From assembly GCF_004138485.1 (NCBI RefSeq), contig NZ_ML142848.1, positions 1,834,640 to 1,898,639 of the forward strand: a DNA stretch of 64,000 bases, given 5' to 3'. The notes below the pieces were generated by a model. The model saw only the letters and a program-made list of their open reading frames with translations, was not told the DNA's origin and did no database searches. Below are positions 35,255 through 43,648 of this stretch, piece after piece; within the stretch, counting starts at the first letter, position 1; each line of letters starts with the position of its first letter. The stretch is from Peristeroidobacter soli (GTDB taxonomy: Bacteria; Pseudomonadota; Gammaproteobacteria; Steroidobacterales; Steroidobacteraceae). The position numbers and the translations under genes are program-made.

Positions 35255-36244
35255 TTATTTCGCCGGCCGGTCCTGCTTCTGCTCGGCGATCAATTCGAGT
35301 GCCTTGTCCAAGGCCTGCGCCTGGTCGATAACCACTTCGGGCTGCACCCCCACACCTTGCCAATTGCCGCCAGTGATGGGATTCAGCGACTTCTCCACGA
35401 CTGACCACAGCACGAAGTGCGGATGAATGCGCTTGTATGTAAATGGATGCGCGCCCCCGCCCGATGGTTCGCCCACGATGGTCGCGCGCTTCAGCGCCTG
35501 CAGATCGTAGGCCAACGCTTCCGCGGCCGAGAACGTTCGCTTCGATGTCAGCACGTACACGGGCTTGGTCCCACCGAACTTCGCACCCGGAACGTAGGGC
35601 AGTGTGAAATTCTGCGTGGTCTTGCCGGTCGGGCGGTTGTAAGTACCGCTGAGCGGTTGCTGCGTATCGAAGAGATAGCTGGCAACCAACGCGACTGTAT
35701 CCATGCCACCGCCGTTCCGACGCAAATCGATGATGAGCGCGTCCGTGTGAGCAATGACCTGCATTGCCGCGGCGACCGTATCGCCTCCCATGCTGGACGG
35801 AGGGAACACCGCTAAGTCGAGCAGGCCGACGTTGTTTGCGAGACGCTCCGCTTTACGCACGCCGAAGTTGACGTGCGCGCCGTAGTAGCGCTCCATCTCC
35901 TGCTCGTTGAACTCCGCATCCGCGGCGGCCTGATCAGAAGGCAGCTCCTTCTCGGAATATTCGACATTGAGATGACCGTCGCCCGTCTCGGCCCGCAACT
36001 TATCTCTCAGTGCCTCCGCAACCGCCGTGCCGTCGCCGGCATTCTCCAGCAACGCTCGAACCGACCTGTCGCGCAGTCGTTTGGCGGCACGCTTGCCTAC
36101 CACTGGATCGATGTACTCTGTTTCCAAGTGCGCAATGACGGCATCGAGCACTCGCTTACGATCGGTGTCGGTAATCGGCGCGCCATAGGCGGCCGTGATG
36201 AAGAGTGACGCAACGATTGCGACTGCCGACTTGATCCCCGCCAT
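35255..36244 (-). CDS. Secreted S41-family peptidase
   Basis: The 329-residue protein has a signal peptide (SAVAIVASLFITAAYG). The core shows S41/tail-specific-protease features: ALIIDLRRNGGGMDTVALVA, YVLTSKRTFSAAEALAYDLQ with the likely catalytic Ser 239, and VGEPSGGGAHP. No PDZ domain is obvious between signal and core, so it is the short interphotoreceptor-retinoid-binding-protein-like type. It is expected in the periplasm. AAGGAA lies about 5 bases before the ATG. Substrate unknown. Confidence 0.88.
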   Translation of the reverse strand: MAGIKSAVAIVASLFITAAYGAPITDTDRKRVLDAVIAHLETEYIDPVVGKRAAKRLRDRSVRALLENAGDGTAVAEALRDKLRAETGDGHLNVEYSEKELPSDQAAADAEFNEQEMERYYGAHVNFGVRKAERLANNVGLLDLAVFPPSSMGGDTVAAAMQVIAHTDALIIDLRRNGGGMDTVALVASYLFDTQQPLSGTYNRPTGKTTQNFTLPYVPGAKFGGTKPVYVLTSKRTFSAAEALAYDLQALKRATIVGEPSGGGAHPFTYKRIHPHFVLWSVVEKSLNPITGGNWQGVGVQPEVVIDQAQALDKALELIAEQKQDRPAK

Positions 36245-36296
36245 ATGTTTCCTTCAAATTCCAGACTGGCTCGCCTTCAATAATAGAGACCGCGCC

Positions 36297-36698
36297 ATGT
36301 TCAGTCATGTCCATCTCGGAACTCGGGATCTGCCACGCGCGGAGGCGTTCTACGACGCCATACTTCTTCCCATCGGATTGCAACGCCGACAAGTCATTCC
36401 CGATGGCGGGCCCGACTGCGCGTGCTGGATCGCACCCGATCGTGCTCTGCCCCGCTTCTACATCACGATGCCGTTCAACAAAAAGGCAGCGTCGGCGGGC
36501 AACGGCACGATGGTCGCCTTCCTGGCCCCCAATCCCGCCGCCGTCGATCAGGCCTATCATGCCGGCATCGCCGCCGGCGGCTCCGACGAAGGCCCACCCG
36601 GCGAACGCCTCCACTACGGCAAAGGCTACTACGGCGCCTATCTTCGCGATCCCGACGGCAACAAAGTTCACATCGTCCATCGCGGCGACATGGCATGA
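36297..36698 (+). CDS. VOC-family (glyoxalase-like) protein
   Basis: The 133-residue protein starts MFSHVHLGTRDLPRAEAFYD and ends GAYLRDPDGNKVHIVHRGD, the two conserved ends of a VOC fold with metal-ligand positions (His 4/6 and Glu/His near the end). A cysteine pair CAC lies in the centre (GGPDCACWIAPD). Substrate cannot be predicted; members include glyoxalases, dioxygenases and resistance proteins. The start at 36297 is where homology begins. It is divergent from the S41 peptidase gene. Confidence 0.88.
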   Translation: MFSHVHLGTRDLPRAEAFYDAILLPIGLQRRQVIPDGGPDCACWIAPDRALPRFYITMPFNKKAASAGNGTMVAFLAPNPAAVDQAYHAGIAAGGSDEGPPGERLHYGKGYYGAYLRDPDGNKVHIVHRGDMA

Positions 36699-36703
36699 AC
36701 AAC

Positions 36704-36734
36704 GAAGGCCGCACCCACGAGCGGCGCGGCCTTC
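36704..36734. terminator. Bidirectional-type hairpin between VOC and VPLPA-CTERM genes
   Basis: GAAGGCCGC (36704-36712) pairs with GCGGCCTTC (36726-36734) over a 13-base loop. It lies 6 bases past the VOC stop and about 32 bases past the stop of the convergent gene. No strong T-tract is seen on either strand. Confidence 0.55.
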
Positions 36735-36765
36735 AAGTCAGGAATCCGTTCCGGTCAACTATTCC

Positions 36766-37332
36766 TCAAGCAGTGCGACGGCGACGGACGACGCCCATGC
36801 CGGCGAGCGCCGAGCCGAGCAGCCAGAACGCGGCCGGCAGCGGCACCGGGGTGATGCTCACGTCCATGGAGTAGGCGAAGATGCCTTCCAGCGGGAAGCC
36901 CGACTCGCCGCCGACGGCGATCGTGTACACGCCGCTCGCAGGCAATACCAGGTTCAGCAGGCTGGTGCCGATCGCGCCAGTCACGGGATTGGTGCCGGCG
37001 ACAAAAAGGTTGTCACCGAAATCGCCGTAGTTGCTGAAGCCCGGAATGAACAGCTCCATCTGTTCGACCACGCCCTGATACACACTCACGCCGAACTCGA
37101 TCGCCGAGGACTGCACCACGATGGACAGCACATCGCCCGCGTTCGCGCTGAACGACCAGAAGTTGACCTGGTCGCCATCGATTGCGTTCGACTCGATCCA
37201 GGCGCTGGAGCTGGTGACGCTGCTCTCGACCGTGCCGCCGCCGGTGAGATCGCCGCTCAGCACTTGAGCGAACGACGACACCGGCAACAACAGCACGGCC
37301 CACAGCCATACCGCACGAATGATGTTTCTCAT
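36766..37332 (-). CDS. VPLPA-CTERM sorting-signal protein
   Basis: The 188-residue protein has a signal peptide (AVWLWAVLLLPVSSFAQ) and a C-terminal tripartite signal VPLPAAFWLLGSALAGMGVV followed by RRRR. That is the VPLPA form of the PEP-CTERM family, processed by exosortase. The middle (GDQVNFWSFSANAGDVLSIV, GVYTIAVGGESGFPLEGIFA) resembles a pre-peptidase C-terminal beta-sandwich. AAGGAG lies 7 bases before the ATG. It follows phoX by 11 bases and is probably in its operon. No exosortase gene is in the window. Confidence 0.88.
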   Translation of the reverse strand: MRNIIRAVWLWAVLLLPVSSFAQVLSGDLTGGGTVESSVTSSSAWIESNAIDGDQVNFWSFSANAGDVLSIVVQSSAIEFGVSVYQGVVEQMELFIPGFSNYGDFGDNLFVAGTNPVTGAIGTSLLNLVLPASGVYTIAVGGESGFPLEGIFAYSMDVSITPVPLPAAFWLLGSALAGMGVVRRRRTA

Positions 37333-37343
37333 TGCGACACTCC

Positions 37344-38852
37344 TTACAGCGCGCCGTTGTCCCAGGGACCCGTGATCGCCAGCGTGATGCCCGGCGTCTG
37401 CAGGTTCACGAACATCCACTTCTCGAAGAAGGTCGCGCCACACCACTCGGTGTTGGTGTAGTTGCCCGGCGGGATGAGCGCGGTGATGTTGCCACCTGCA
37501 TTCAACGCCGCATCGGCCTGCTGCAGCTGAGCGGCGGTGAAGTTCATGCGGTTTTCCGCGAAGATGAACGTGCCGCCACTCTGAGTCAGACCACGCAGAC
37601 GCTGGATGCTGTTGCCACCGTCTTCGCACAGCACGATGCCGCCGCGCGGGCTGACAGCGATGTTGTCCGGCATGTTGACCATGTTGTTGCCGATACCGGC
37701 ACCGGCCGAGTTGAACACCATCGTCAAGGTCTCACGACGCGGGTCGTAGCAGAACACCTGCCCCTGGCGAGCGACGCCGCCGCTGGTGCTGACGAAATAG
37801 ATCTTTCCGCTGTCGTAGTAAGCGCCTTCCAAGCGTGCGAAGCCCGCGCGCCCCGGAGCGGAGTTGTAGACGCGACCGTTGATCGCTTCGACGTCCGTCA
37901 CTTGCACCCACTCGGTGCTCCAGGTGGTGCCGACCGGGAAGTCGACGTACACACCGCCGATGCCACTGAAGTTGAAGTTGTCGGTGCCGACCACTTTCAT
38001 CGCCCACAGCGTGCCGCCCATGTGCAGCTTGCCGTACTGATTCGGCACGAACTTGTAGAACGCGCTCGGCGTAACGTCTTCCGTCTGATACACGATGCCA
38101 GTGGCCGGATCGACAGCAACAGCTTCCCACTCCGACTTGCCCATCGCGCGCAGCGGCTGACCGGTCGCCGCGCCGTAGCCCGGTACTTCGAAGATCCAGC
38201 CGTGACGCACGCCGGCCGGAGAAACATCGCCCGCTTCTTCGCAGCTCAGCCACGAACCCCAAGGCGTACGGCCGCCGGCGCAGTTACGCACCGTGCCCGT
38301 CAGCGACGCATACGAGCTCACGAACTTACCCGTCGCAGTATCGAACAACACGTTGGTCGTGCCGCCGCGGGCATAGGTCGGGTCGTAAGCCGCAGGCGCG
38401 TTGAACGCGACACCGCCGGTGCCCTGTTCATGATTGCGAACCATCACGATCTGGCTGCCCTTCGCCGCGACGACGGCCATGCCGTCATGCAGGCTCGGCG
38501 TGCGCTGGCCGTCAGCCATCGGCTGACCGGTCCAGCCGTAGCTGCGATACGTGAAGCCGGCAGGCAACGCGATCAGCGGCAGGCCGGTGGTGAGATCGTT
38601 GACCGGAGCGACCGGACCATAATCGTCCGAGTACGGCAGCTCGGCCGCACTGACTTCGCGACGCGCGAGCATCGCGGCGAAAGAAATCGATGCGGCACCC
38701 ACCACACCGTTACGAATGAATTCACGACGATTGGCCACCGGAACGACTTCTTCGGCCGAAAGCGGCCGAGGCCCTTTCGGCACGCTCGCCAAAAGGCGCG
38801 ACTTTTGGCGAGCTTCGTCGTCCGCGCTCGGCTCACGAGTTTGATCGGTCAT
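37344..38852 (-). CDS. PhoX-type (DUF839) phosphatase, Tat-exported
   Basis: The 502-residue protein has a Tat signal (NRREFIRNGVVGAASISFAA) after a 40-residue charged leader. The core has DUF839/PhoX blocks: HDGMAVVAAKGSQIVMVRNH, NCAGGRTPWGSWLSCEEAGD, EWEAVAVDPATGIVYQTEDV, FARLEGAYYDSGKIYFVSTS, PDNIAVSPRGGIVLCEDGG. PhoX enzymes are Ca- and Fe-dependent alkaline phosphatases in the periplasm. A 30-base perfect hairpin sits inside the leader coding DNA (38784-38813). The next gene encodes a VPLPA-CTERM protein 11 bases later. The symbol is withheld because DUF839 members differ in activity. Confidence 0.87.
   Translation of the reverse strand: MTDQTREPSADDEARQKSRLLASVPKGPRPLSAEEVVPVANRREFIRNGVVGAASISFAAMLARREVSAAELPYSDDYGPVAPVNDLTTGLPLIALPAGFTYRSYGWTGQPMADGQRTPSLHDGMAVVAAKGSQIVMVRNHEQGTGGVAFNAPAAYDPTYARGGTTNVLFDTATGKFVSSYASLTGTVRNCAGGRTPWGSWLSCEEAGDVSPAGVRHGWIFEVPGYGAATGQPLRAMGKSEWEAVAVDPATGIVYQTEDVTPSAFYKFVPNQYGKLHMGGTLWAMKVVGTDNFNFSGIGGVYVDFPVGTTWSTEWVQVTDVEAINGRVYNSAPGRAGFARLEGAYYDSGKIYFVSTSGGVARQGQVFCYDPRRETLTMVFNSAGAGIGNNMVNMPDNIAVSPRGGIVLCEDGGNSIQRLRGLTQSGGTFIFAENRMNFTAAQLQQADAALNAGGNITALIPPGNYTNTEWCGATFFEKWMFVNLQTPGITLAITGPWDNGAL
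38784..38813. repeat. Hairpin repeat inside the phoX leader
   Basis: GCTCGCCAAAAG (38784-38795) and CTTTTGGCGAGC (38802-38813) are perfect 12-base arms with loop GCGCGA. Its centre AAAAGGCGCGACTTTT (38791-38806) is the exact reverse complement of 3589-3604 in the intergenic element upstream of the SNF2 gene. It encodes the charged segment before the Tat motif, so it is a repeat tolerated in coding sequence. Confidence 0.7.
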
Positions 38853-39048
38853 TGCTGAACCCCTCACAGTTCTTGGAAATGAAATGTGCCGGGCAGCAGA
38901 GAACGAAGCCGTGGCTTGCGACTGCTGGCGCGGCGCGAGGATTGTTCAGCGAAGGTGTTTAATGAAGATGGCGTGGGCGCGAACGCTCAATGACCAAGCG
39001 CGCATGAGCTCGCGCCCCTGTCATACGTAAACTGACAGCGACGTCAGA

Positions 39049-39657
39049 TTAGCGTTGTCGACGTCGTTGCGCCTGCCAGTAACGAATGATCACGAAGCCG
39101 GTGGCCATGCCGCCCAGATGCGCGAAGTGCGCGATGCCCGACGCGGTCTGAGTCACGCCCATCACCAGTTCGAAGATGCCGTACAGCGTGACGAACAACC
39201 ACGCCGGCATCGGAATCGGAGGAAATATCAGCATCAGCATGCGACGAGGAAACGCCATGCCGTAGGCGAGCAGCAAACCGAACACGCCGCCCGACGCGCC
39301 GATCACCGGTCCCGACATTCCACCCGTGGCCGTCGTGACGATCAGATGCATGGCCGCCGCGCCGATCACACACATCAAGTAGTAGAAGAGATAACGCCGC
39401 GAGCCGAACAGCCGCTCGATGTCCGAACCGAACATGAACAGCGCGAACATGTTGAAGAACAGATGCGCCACGCCGCCATGCAGGAACCCGTACGTCAACA
39501 GCTGCCAGACATGGAAGGCCGGGTAGCCGTACTGCTCGCCCTGTGGTGGCCACAACGCGAACAGCACGTCGATCAGCCCGCCCAGCAGATACTGCAGGCC
39601 GAACATCACGACATTGATCAGGATCAGTGCTTTGTTGAGCGGGGTAATGCTGGGCAT
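39049..39657 (-). CDS. Rhomboid-family intramembrane serine protease
   Basis: The 202-residue protein has about six membrane segments and the rhomboid catalytic pair: Ser 122 in GASGGVFG and His 180 in FAHLGGMATG. The L1/helix 2 motif HLFFNM (His 65, Asn 69) is present. Rhomboids cut membrane proteins within the bilayer. The ATG at 39657 starts exactly at the family N-terminus; an earlier in-frame codon would add 20 odd residues. A hairpin lies 50 bases upstream (39708-39727). Confidence 0.92.
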   Translation of the reverse strand: MPSITPLNKALILINVVMFGLQYLLGGLIDVLFALWPPQGEQYGYPAFHVWQLLTYGFLHGGVAHLFFNMFALFMFGSDIERLFGSRRYLFYYLMCVIGAAAMHLIVTTATGGMSGPVIGASGGVFGLLLAYGMAFPRRMLMLIFPPIPMPAWLFVTLYGIFELVMGVTQTASGIAHFAHLGGMATGFVIIRYWQAQRRRQR

Positions 39658-39707
39658 CGAAACTCTATGCGGGCGGGCCGTGGCGATTAAAGCGGGCCCG
39701 AAACAAA

Positions 39708-39727
39708 AGCCCACCATGCGGTGGGCT
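39708..39727 (-). terminator. Orphan terminator-like hairpin between divergent genes
   Basis: AGCCCACC (39708-39715), loop ATGC, GGTGGGCT (39720-39727). On the minus strand the stem is followed by TTTTGTTT, an intrinsic-terminator shape, yet no minus-strand protein gene lies upstream of it. It resembles the ald terminator at 41694-41718 in stem and in the adjoining GATCCCCCT. It may end a small RNA or an attenuated leader of the rhomboid gene. Confidence 0.55.
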
Positions 39728-39815
39728 CATAGGGGGATCGAGGTTACAGCAAGGGGTCGCGGATTTCGACCGTGGTCGGGCGCAGCAGTTCCCCGAAAGT
39801 GTAGGATGCGGCTCA

Positions 39816-41690
39816 ATGGCCGAACAATCACAATTCAAACTGCTGGTCCAACGCCGTTTCCTGCCGTTCTTCGGCGCCCAGGCGCTCGGCGCGTTCAACG
39901 ACAATGTCTACAAGAACACGCTCGTTATCCTCGCAACCTACCAGGCAGCGAGCTACACCCGGCTGGAACCGTCGCTGCTGACCAACATCGCCGCCGGCCT
40001 GTTCATCCTGCCGTTCGTGCTGTTCTCGGGCATGGCCGGGCAGCTGGCGGATCGCTACGACAAGGCGCGGGTGCTGAAGTTCGTCAAGGCGGCCGAGATC
40101 GCCATCATGGGCGTCGCGGGCTTCGGCTTCGCCACCCACGATATAGAAGTGTTGCTCGCTGCCCTGTTCCTGATGGGCATGCACTCCACCTTCTTCGCCC
40201 CCGCCAAGTACGGCTTGTTGCCGGAAGTCCTGCGCGACTCGGAACTGGTCGGCGGCAATGCCATGGTGGAGATGGGCACGTTCGTCGCGATTGTGCTCGG
40301 CACACTCATCGCCGGCCTGCTCGCGGCCCATGGCGGCACCGCGTTGATCGTGACGACGCTCGTGGCCATTGCATTGTTGGGCTTTCTGAGCAGTCTGGCG
40401 ATTCCGAAACTGCAGCCCGCGGCGCCGACGCTGAAGATCGATTGGCGCCCGTGGACCTCGACCTGGGAAAACCTGCGCGCTGCCGGCGAGTCGCGCACGG
40501 TCTTTCTATCCATCCTCGGCATCTCGTGGTTCTGGTTCTACGGCGCGCTGGTGCTCGCGCAACTGCCGCTCTACACCAAGGACGTGCTCGGCGGCAGCGA
40601 AGAAGTCGTGACGGTGCTGCTGGTGATGTTCTCCGCCGGCGTGGGCATCGGCTCTTTGCTCTGCGAGCGCTTGTCCGGTCGCCAGGTCGAAATCGGCCTG
40701 GTGCCGTTCGGCTCGATCGGCCTCACGGTGTTCGCAGTCGATCTGTATCTCGCGACGCCTGCGATGGCGGGCACCAACCTGTCGGCGCGCGACTTCATCC
40801 ACGCGCCGGGCTCCTGGCGTGTACTGATGGATATGGCGCTGATCGGTCTGTTCGGCGGTTTGTTCATCGTGCCGCTGTACGCGATGGTTCAACAACGCAC
40901 GCGTCGCGAAGTCATGTCGCGCGTCATCGGTGCGAACAGCATTCTCAACGCGGTGTTCATGGTCGTCGCCGCCGGCGTCGCGGCCCTCGCGCTGCATTTC
41001 GGGCTGACGATTCCCCAACTGTTACTGCTGACCGGCGTGCTGAACGCGTTCGTCGCCATTTATATCTACAGTCTGGTGCCCGAGTTCCTGTTGCGCTTCG
41101 TCGCGTGGCTGCTGATCCACTTCGTGTATCGGCTCGAGCGTCGTGGCATCGAGAACATTCCCGAGCACGGCCCGGCGCTGTTGATCTGCAATCACGTGGG
41201 CTTCGCCGATGCCATCGTGATCTCGGCCGCGTGCCCGCGCCCCATCCGTTTCATCATGGAAAGCAGCATCTTCAAGATTCCGGTATTGAGCACCCTCTTC
41301 CGCGGCATGAAAGCGATCCCGGTGGCGCCTCAGAAGGAAGACCCGGAAGTGTACGAGCGCGCCTTCCAACTGGTTGCGGCCGAGCTGCGCGATGGCAATC
41401 TGGTTTGTATTTTTCCCGAAGGCCGACTCACACCCGATGGCGAGATCGGCGAGTTCCGCGCCGGCATGATGCGCATCCTGAAAGAAACACCGGTGCCGGT
41501 CGTACCGCTCTCGCTGTCCGGACTCTGGGACTCGATGCTCTCGCGCAAATACAAACAAGTGTGGAAACGCTTGCCGCGCCGGTTCCTGGCCAAGATCACG
41601 CTGCAAGCGGGCGAGCCGGTTCCGCCGGAGCAGGCTGAGGTGCATGACTTGCGACGACGCGTCGTCGCGCTGCGCGGGGCCGCTCAGTAG
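39816..41690 (+). CDS. Fused MFS transporter / 1-acylglycerol-phosphate acyltransferase-like protein
   Basis: The 624-residue protein joins an MFS half (about 1-420, start LVQRRFLPFFGAQALGAFND, NVYKNTL) to a PlsC-like acyltransferase. The acyltransferase has the HX4D site in NHVGFADAI (about 460-465) and FPEGRLTPDGE (about 533). The layout parallels LplT-Aas, where lysophospholipid is flipped inward and re-acylated, but lacks the acyl-ACP synthetase part. It probably recycles lysophospholipids at the inner membrane. AGGA lies 9 bases before the ATG. Terminator-like hairpins flank the gene on both sides. Confidence 0.88.
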   Translation: MAEQSQFKLLVQRRFLPFFGAQALGAFNDNVYKNTLVILATYQAASYTRLEPSLLTNIAAGLFILPFVLFSGMAGQLADRYDKARVLKFVKAAEIAIMGVAGFGFATHDIEVLLAALFLMGMHSTFFAPAKYGLLPEVLRDSELVGGNAMVEMGTFVAIVLGTLIAGLLAAHGGTALIVTTLVAIALLGFLSSLAIPKLQPAAPTLKIDWRPWTSTWENLRAAGESRTVFLSILGISWFWFYGALVLAQLPLYTKDVLGGSEEVVTVLLVMFSAGVGIGSLLCERLSGRQVEIGLVPFGSIGLTVFAVDLYLATPAMAGTNLSARDFIHAPGSWRVLMDMALIGLFGGLFIVPLYAMVQQRTRREVMSRVIGANSILNAVFMVVAAGVAALALHFGLTIPQLLLLTGVLNAFVAIYIYSLVPEFLLRFVAWLLIHFVYRLERRGIENIPEHGPALLICNHVGFADAIVISAACPRPIRFIMESSIFKIPVLSTLFRGMKAIPVAPQKEDPEVYERAFQLVAAELRDGNLVCIFPEGRLTPDGEIGEFRAGMMRILKETPVPVVPLSLSGLWDSMLSRKYKQVWKRLPRRFLAKITLQAGEPVPPEQAEVHDLRRRVVALRGAAQ

Positions 41691-41693
41691 GCC

Positions 41694-41718
41694 AAAAAAA
41701 GCCCGCACCAGGCGGGCT
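41694..41718 (-). terminator. Intrinsic terminator of ald
   Basis: On the minus strand AGCCCGC (41718-41712) loop, GCGGGCT (41706-41700), then a run of seven T. It lies about 84 bases past the ald stop and 4 bases beyond the convergent MFS/acyltransferase stop. This is the clearest intrinsic terminator in the window. Confidence 0.8.
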
Positions 41719-41801
41719 CAACAGGGGGATCGGGTCAAAATGCGACGGTGGTCATGAAACCATCTTTGGGTCGCAGTGACACTTGTTCAAAAGTACTGTC
41801 A

Positions 41802-42914
41802 TCAAGCCGCGACGCGATACGGGCGATACGCCAGTTTCAAATCGCGAGCCACTGCCTCACAGGTGATGGCGCCGGCATGAACATTCAAGCCCGCCGCCAG
41901 ATGCGGATCGGCTGCCAGTGCTTTCTCCGCGCCGAGATCCGCCAGTTGTTTCACGTAGGGCAACGTTGCATTGGTCAACGCAAACGTCGACGTACGCGGC
42001 ACGGCGCCCGGCATGTTGGTCACGCAGTAATGAATGACGCCATCGACGACGTACGTCGGGTCGGCATGCGTCGTCGGCCGGCTGGTCTCGAAGCAGCCGC
42101 CCTGGTCGATGGAAATATCCACCATCACCGCGCCCTTCTTCATCTTGCTCACCATCTCGCGCGTCACCAGCTTCGGCGCGGCGGCGCCTACCACCAGCAC
42201 GGCGCCGATGACGACATCGGCCTGAGTCACCAACGATTCGATCGCCTCGGCGGTCGAGGCCATGGTCTTCAAACGACCGGCGAACAACGCATCGAGCTCG
42301 CGCAAACGCTTCAGCGAGCGATCGACAACCGTCACATCGGCGCGCATGCCCACTGCAATCTCCGCCGCCGCCGTACCCGACACACCGCCACCGAGCACCA
42401 CGACTTTCGCGGGCGCCGTGCCCGGCACGCCACCGAGCAACACTCCCAATCCACCATTCGCTTTCTGCAACGTGGTGGCACCGACTTGCACCGACATGCG
42501 ACCCGCCACTTCACTCATCGGCGTCAGCAGGGGCAATGAACCATTCGGCGCAGTGACTGTTTCATAAGCGATGGCCGTCGCACCGGACGCCATCAACGCA
42601 TTGGCCTGCGCGGCATCGGCCGCGAGATGCAAGTAGGTGAACAGCACCTGACCCGGACGCAACATCTGGCACTCGACCAGTTGCGGCTCCTTGACCTTCA
42701 CCACCATCTCAGCCCCTTCGAAGATCTCCTTCGCGGTCGCCACGATCCTGGCGCCCGCCGCGACGTACGCCGCGTCGTCAACCCCGATACCCGCACCGGC
42801 CGTACTCTGGATCAGTACCTGGTGGCCGGACGCCACCAGCTCGCGGACTCCCGCGGGCACCAGACCGACGCGATATTCGTGATTCTTGATCTCTTTCGGG
42901 ACGCCGATACGCAT
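41802..42914 (-). CDS. ald: Alanine dehydrogenase
   Basis: The 370-residue enzyme interconverts L-alanine and pyruvate plus ammonium with NAD. Family blocks are complete: MRIGVPKEIKNHEYRVGLVP, VVKVKEPQLVECQMLRPGQV, FTYLHLAADAAQANALMASG, VVLGGGVSGTAAAEIAVGM (nucleotide site), MVDISIDQGGCFETSRPTTH and HYCVTNMPGAVPRTST. The ATG at 42914 has GAGG 5 bases upstream; the frame continues upstream, but only as antisense to the Lrp gene. The divergent Lrp/AsnC gene is its likely alanine-responsive activator, as in mycobacteria and others. Confidence 0.95.
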   Translation of the reverse strand: MRIGVPKEIKNHEYRVGLVPAGVRELVASGHQVLIQSTAGAGIGVDDAAYVAAGARIVATAKEIFEGAEMVVKVKEPQLVECQMLRPGQVLFTYLHLAADAAQANALMASGATAIAYETVTAPNGSLPLLTPMSEVAGRMSVQVGATTLQKANGGLGVLLGGVPGTAPAKVVVLGGGVSGTAAAEIAVGMRADVTVVDRSLKRLRELDALFAGRLKTMASTAEAIESLVTQADVVIGAVLVVGAAAPKLVTREMVSKMKKGAVMVDISIDQGGCFETSRPTTHADPTYVVDGVIHYCVTNMPGAVPRTSTFALTNATLPYVKQLADLGAEKALAADPHLAAGLNVHAGAITCEAVARDLKLAYRPYRVAA

Positions 42915-43049
42915 AACACCTCGCTGAGCCGACGATGCGAAAAATTTAGGCTTCGGCCGGCGCACGAAACTGCCGCAATCAGGCGCTTTCCAACGACTTT
43001 GTGGCAGAATCTGCGGCACTCGCCCTGAGTCTCGACGGATTCTTGCGCC

Positions 43050-43511
43050 ATGAAATTCGACCGCTTCGACCGCGCCGTGCTCCAGGCGCTCCAGCACGAA
43101 GGCCGCATTCCGAACAGCGCCCTCGCCGAGCGCGTGAATCTGTCGGAGTCCGCCTGCCTGCGACGCATCCGCCAGCTCGAGGAATCCGGCGTGATCGAGG
43201 GCTACACGGCGCTCATCAGCCAGCAGAAAGTCGGTTGCCCGGTGAACGTATTCGTCAACATCACCCTCGACCGGCAGGACGAGACCGATCTGCGCAAGTT
43301 CGAAGAGGCGGTGCGCAAGATTCCCGAGGTCATGGAGTGCTACCTGATGACCGGCGACTATGACTATGTCGTGCGCGTCGTCGTCGCCGACACCGCCGAC
43401 TTCGAACGCCTCCACAGCAAGCACCTCACCCGCCTGCCCGGCGTCGCCCGCGTCCACTCCAGCTTTGCGCTGCGTACGGTGCAGAAGGCGCGCGAGCTGC
43501 CGATCAGATGA
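43050..43511 (+). CDS. Lrp/AsnC-family regulator, probably of ald
   Basis: The 153-residue protein has an N-terminal HTH (FDRAVLQALQHEGRIPNSAL, RVNLSESACLRRIRQLEESG) and an AsnC/RAM ligand domain (MTGDYDYVVRVVVADTADFE, HLTRLPGVARVHSSFALRTV). Members bind amino acids and form octamers. Its start is 135 bases from the divergent ald start, the usual arrangement for an alanine-sensing regulator of ald. The spacer must hold both promoters; no clear palindrome stands out. Confidence 0.92.
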   Translation: MKFDRFDRAVLQALQHEGRIPNSALAERVNLSESACLRRIRQLEESGVIEGYTALISQQKVGCPVNVFVNITLDRQDETDLRKFEEAVRKIPEVMECYLMTGDYDYVVRVVVADTADFERLHSKHLTRLPGVARVHSSFALRTVQKARELPIR

Positions 43512-43548
43512 CAGCTTCGTTACAAGACTGATCCGTGGCTGACGCGCA

Positions 43549-43566
43549 CTGACGGGCATCCGTCAG
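43549..43566 (+). terminator. Short hairpin after the Lrp-type gene
   Basis: CTGACGG (43549-43555), loop GCAT, CCGTCAG (43560-43566) form a perfect stem 37 bases after the Lrp stop. No T-tract follows, so termination is not certain. Confidence 0.35.
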
Positions 43567-43648
43567 CCGGCGGTCTATACAGTGGCCCGGCAGCGAAAAA
43601 CATTAACGTTGACTGCCTAAGATGTTCATTTTTGGCCGGAGTGATTGA

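Noticed and set aside
39614-41638. Long open frame overlapping the MFS/acyltransferase in another plus frame
   Set aside because: Arg-rich, no membrane segments or motifs; the 39816 frame has both.
42915-43559. N-terminal extension of alanine dehydrogenase through the Lrp gene
   Set aside because: The added 215 residues are antisense to a convincing Lrp/AsnC gene and the Ald family starts precisely at MRIGVPKEIK with a good ribosome site.
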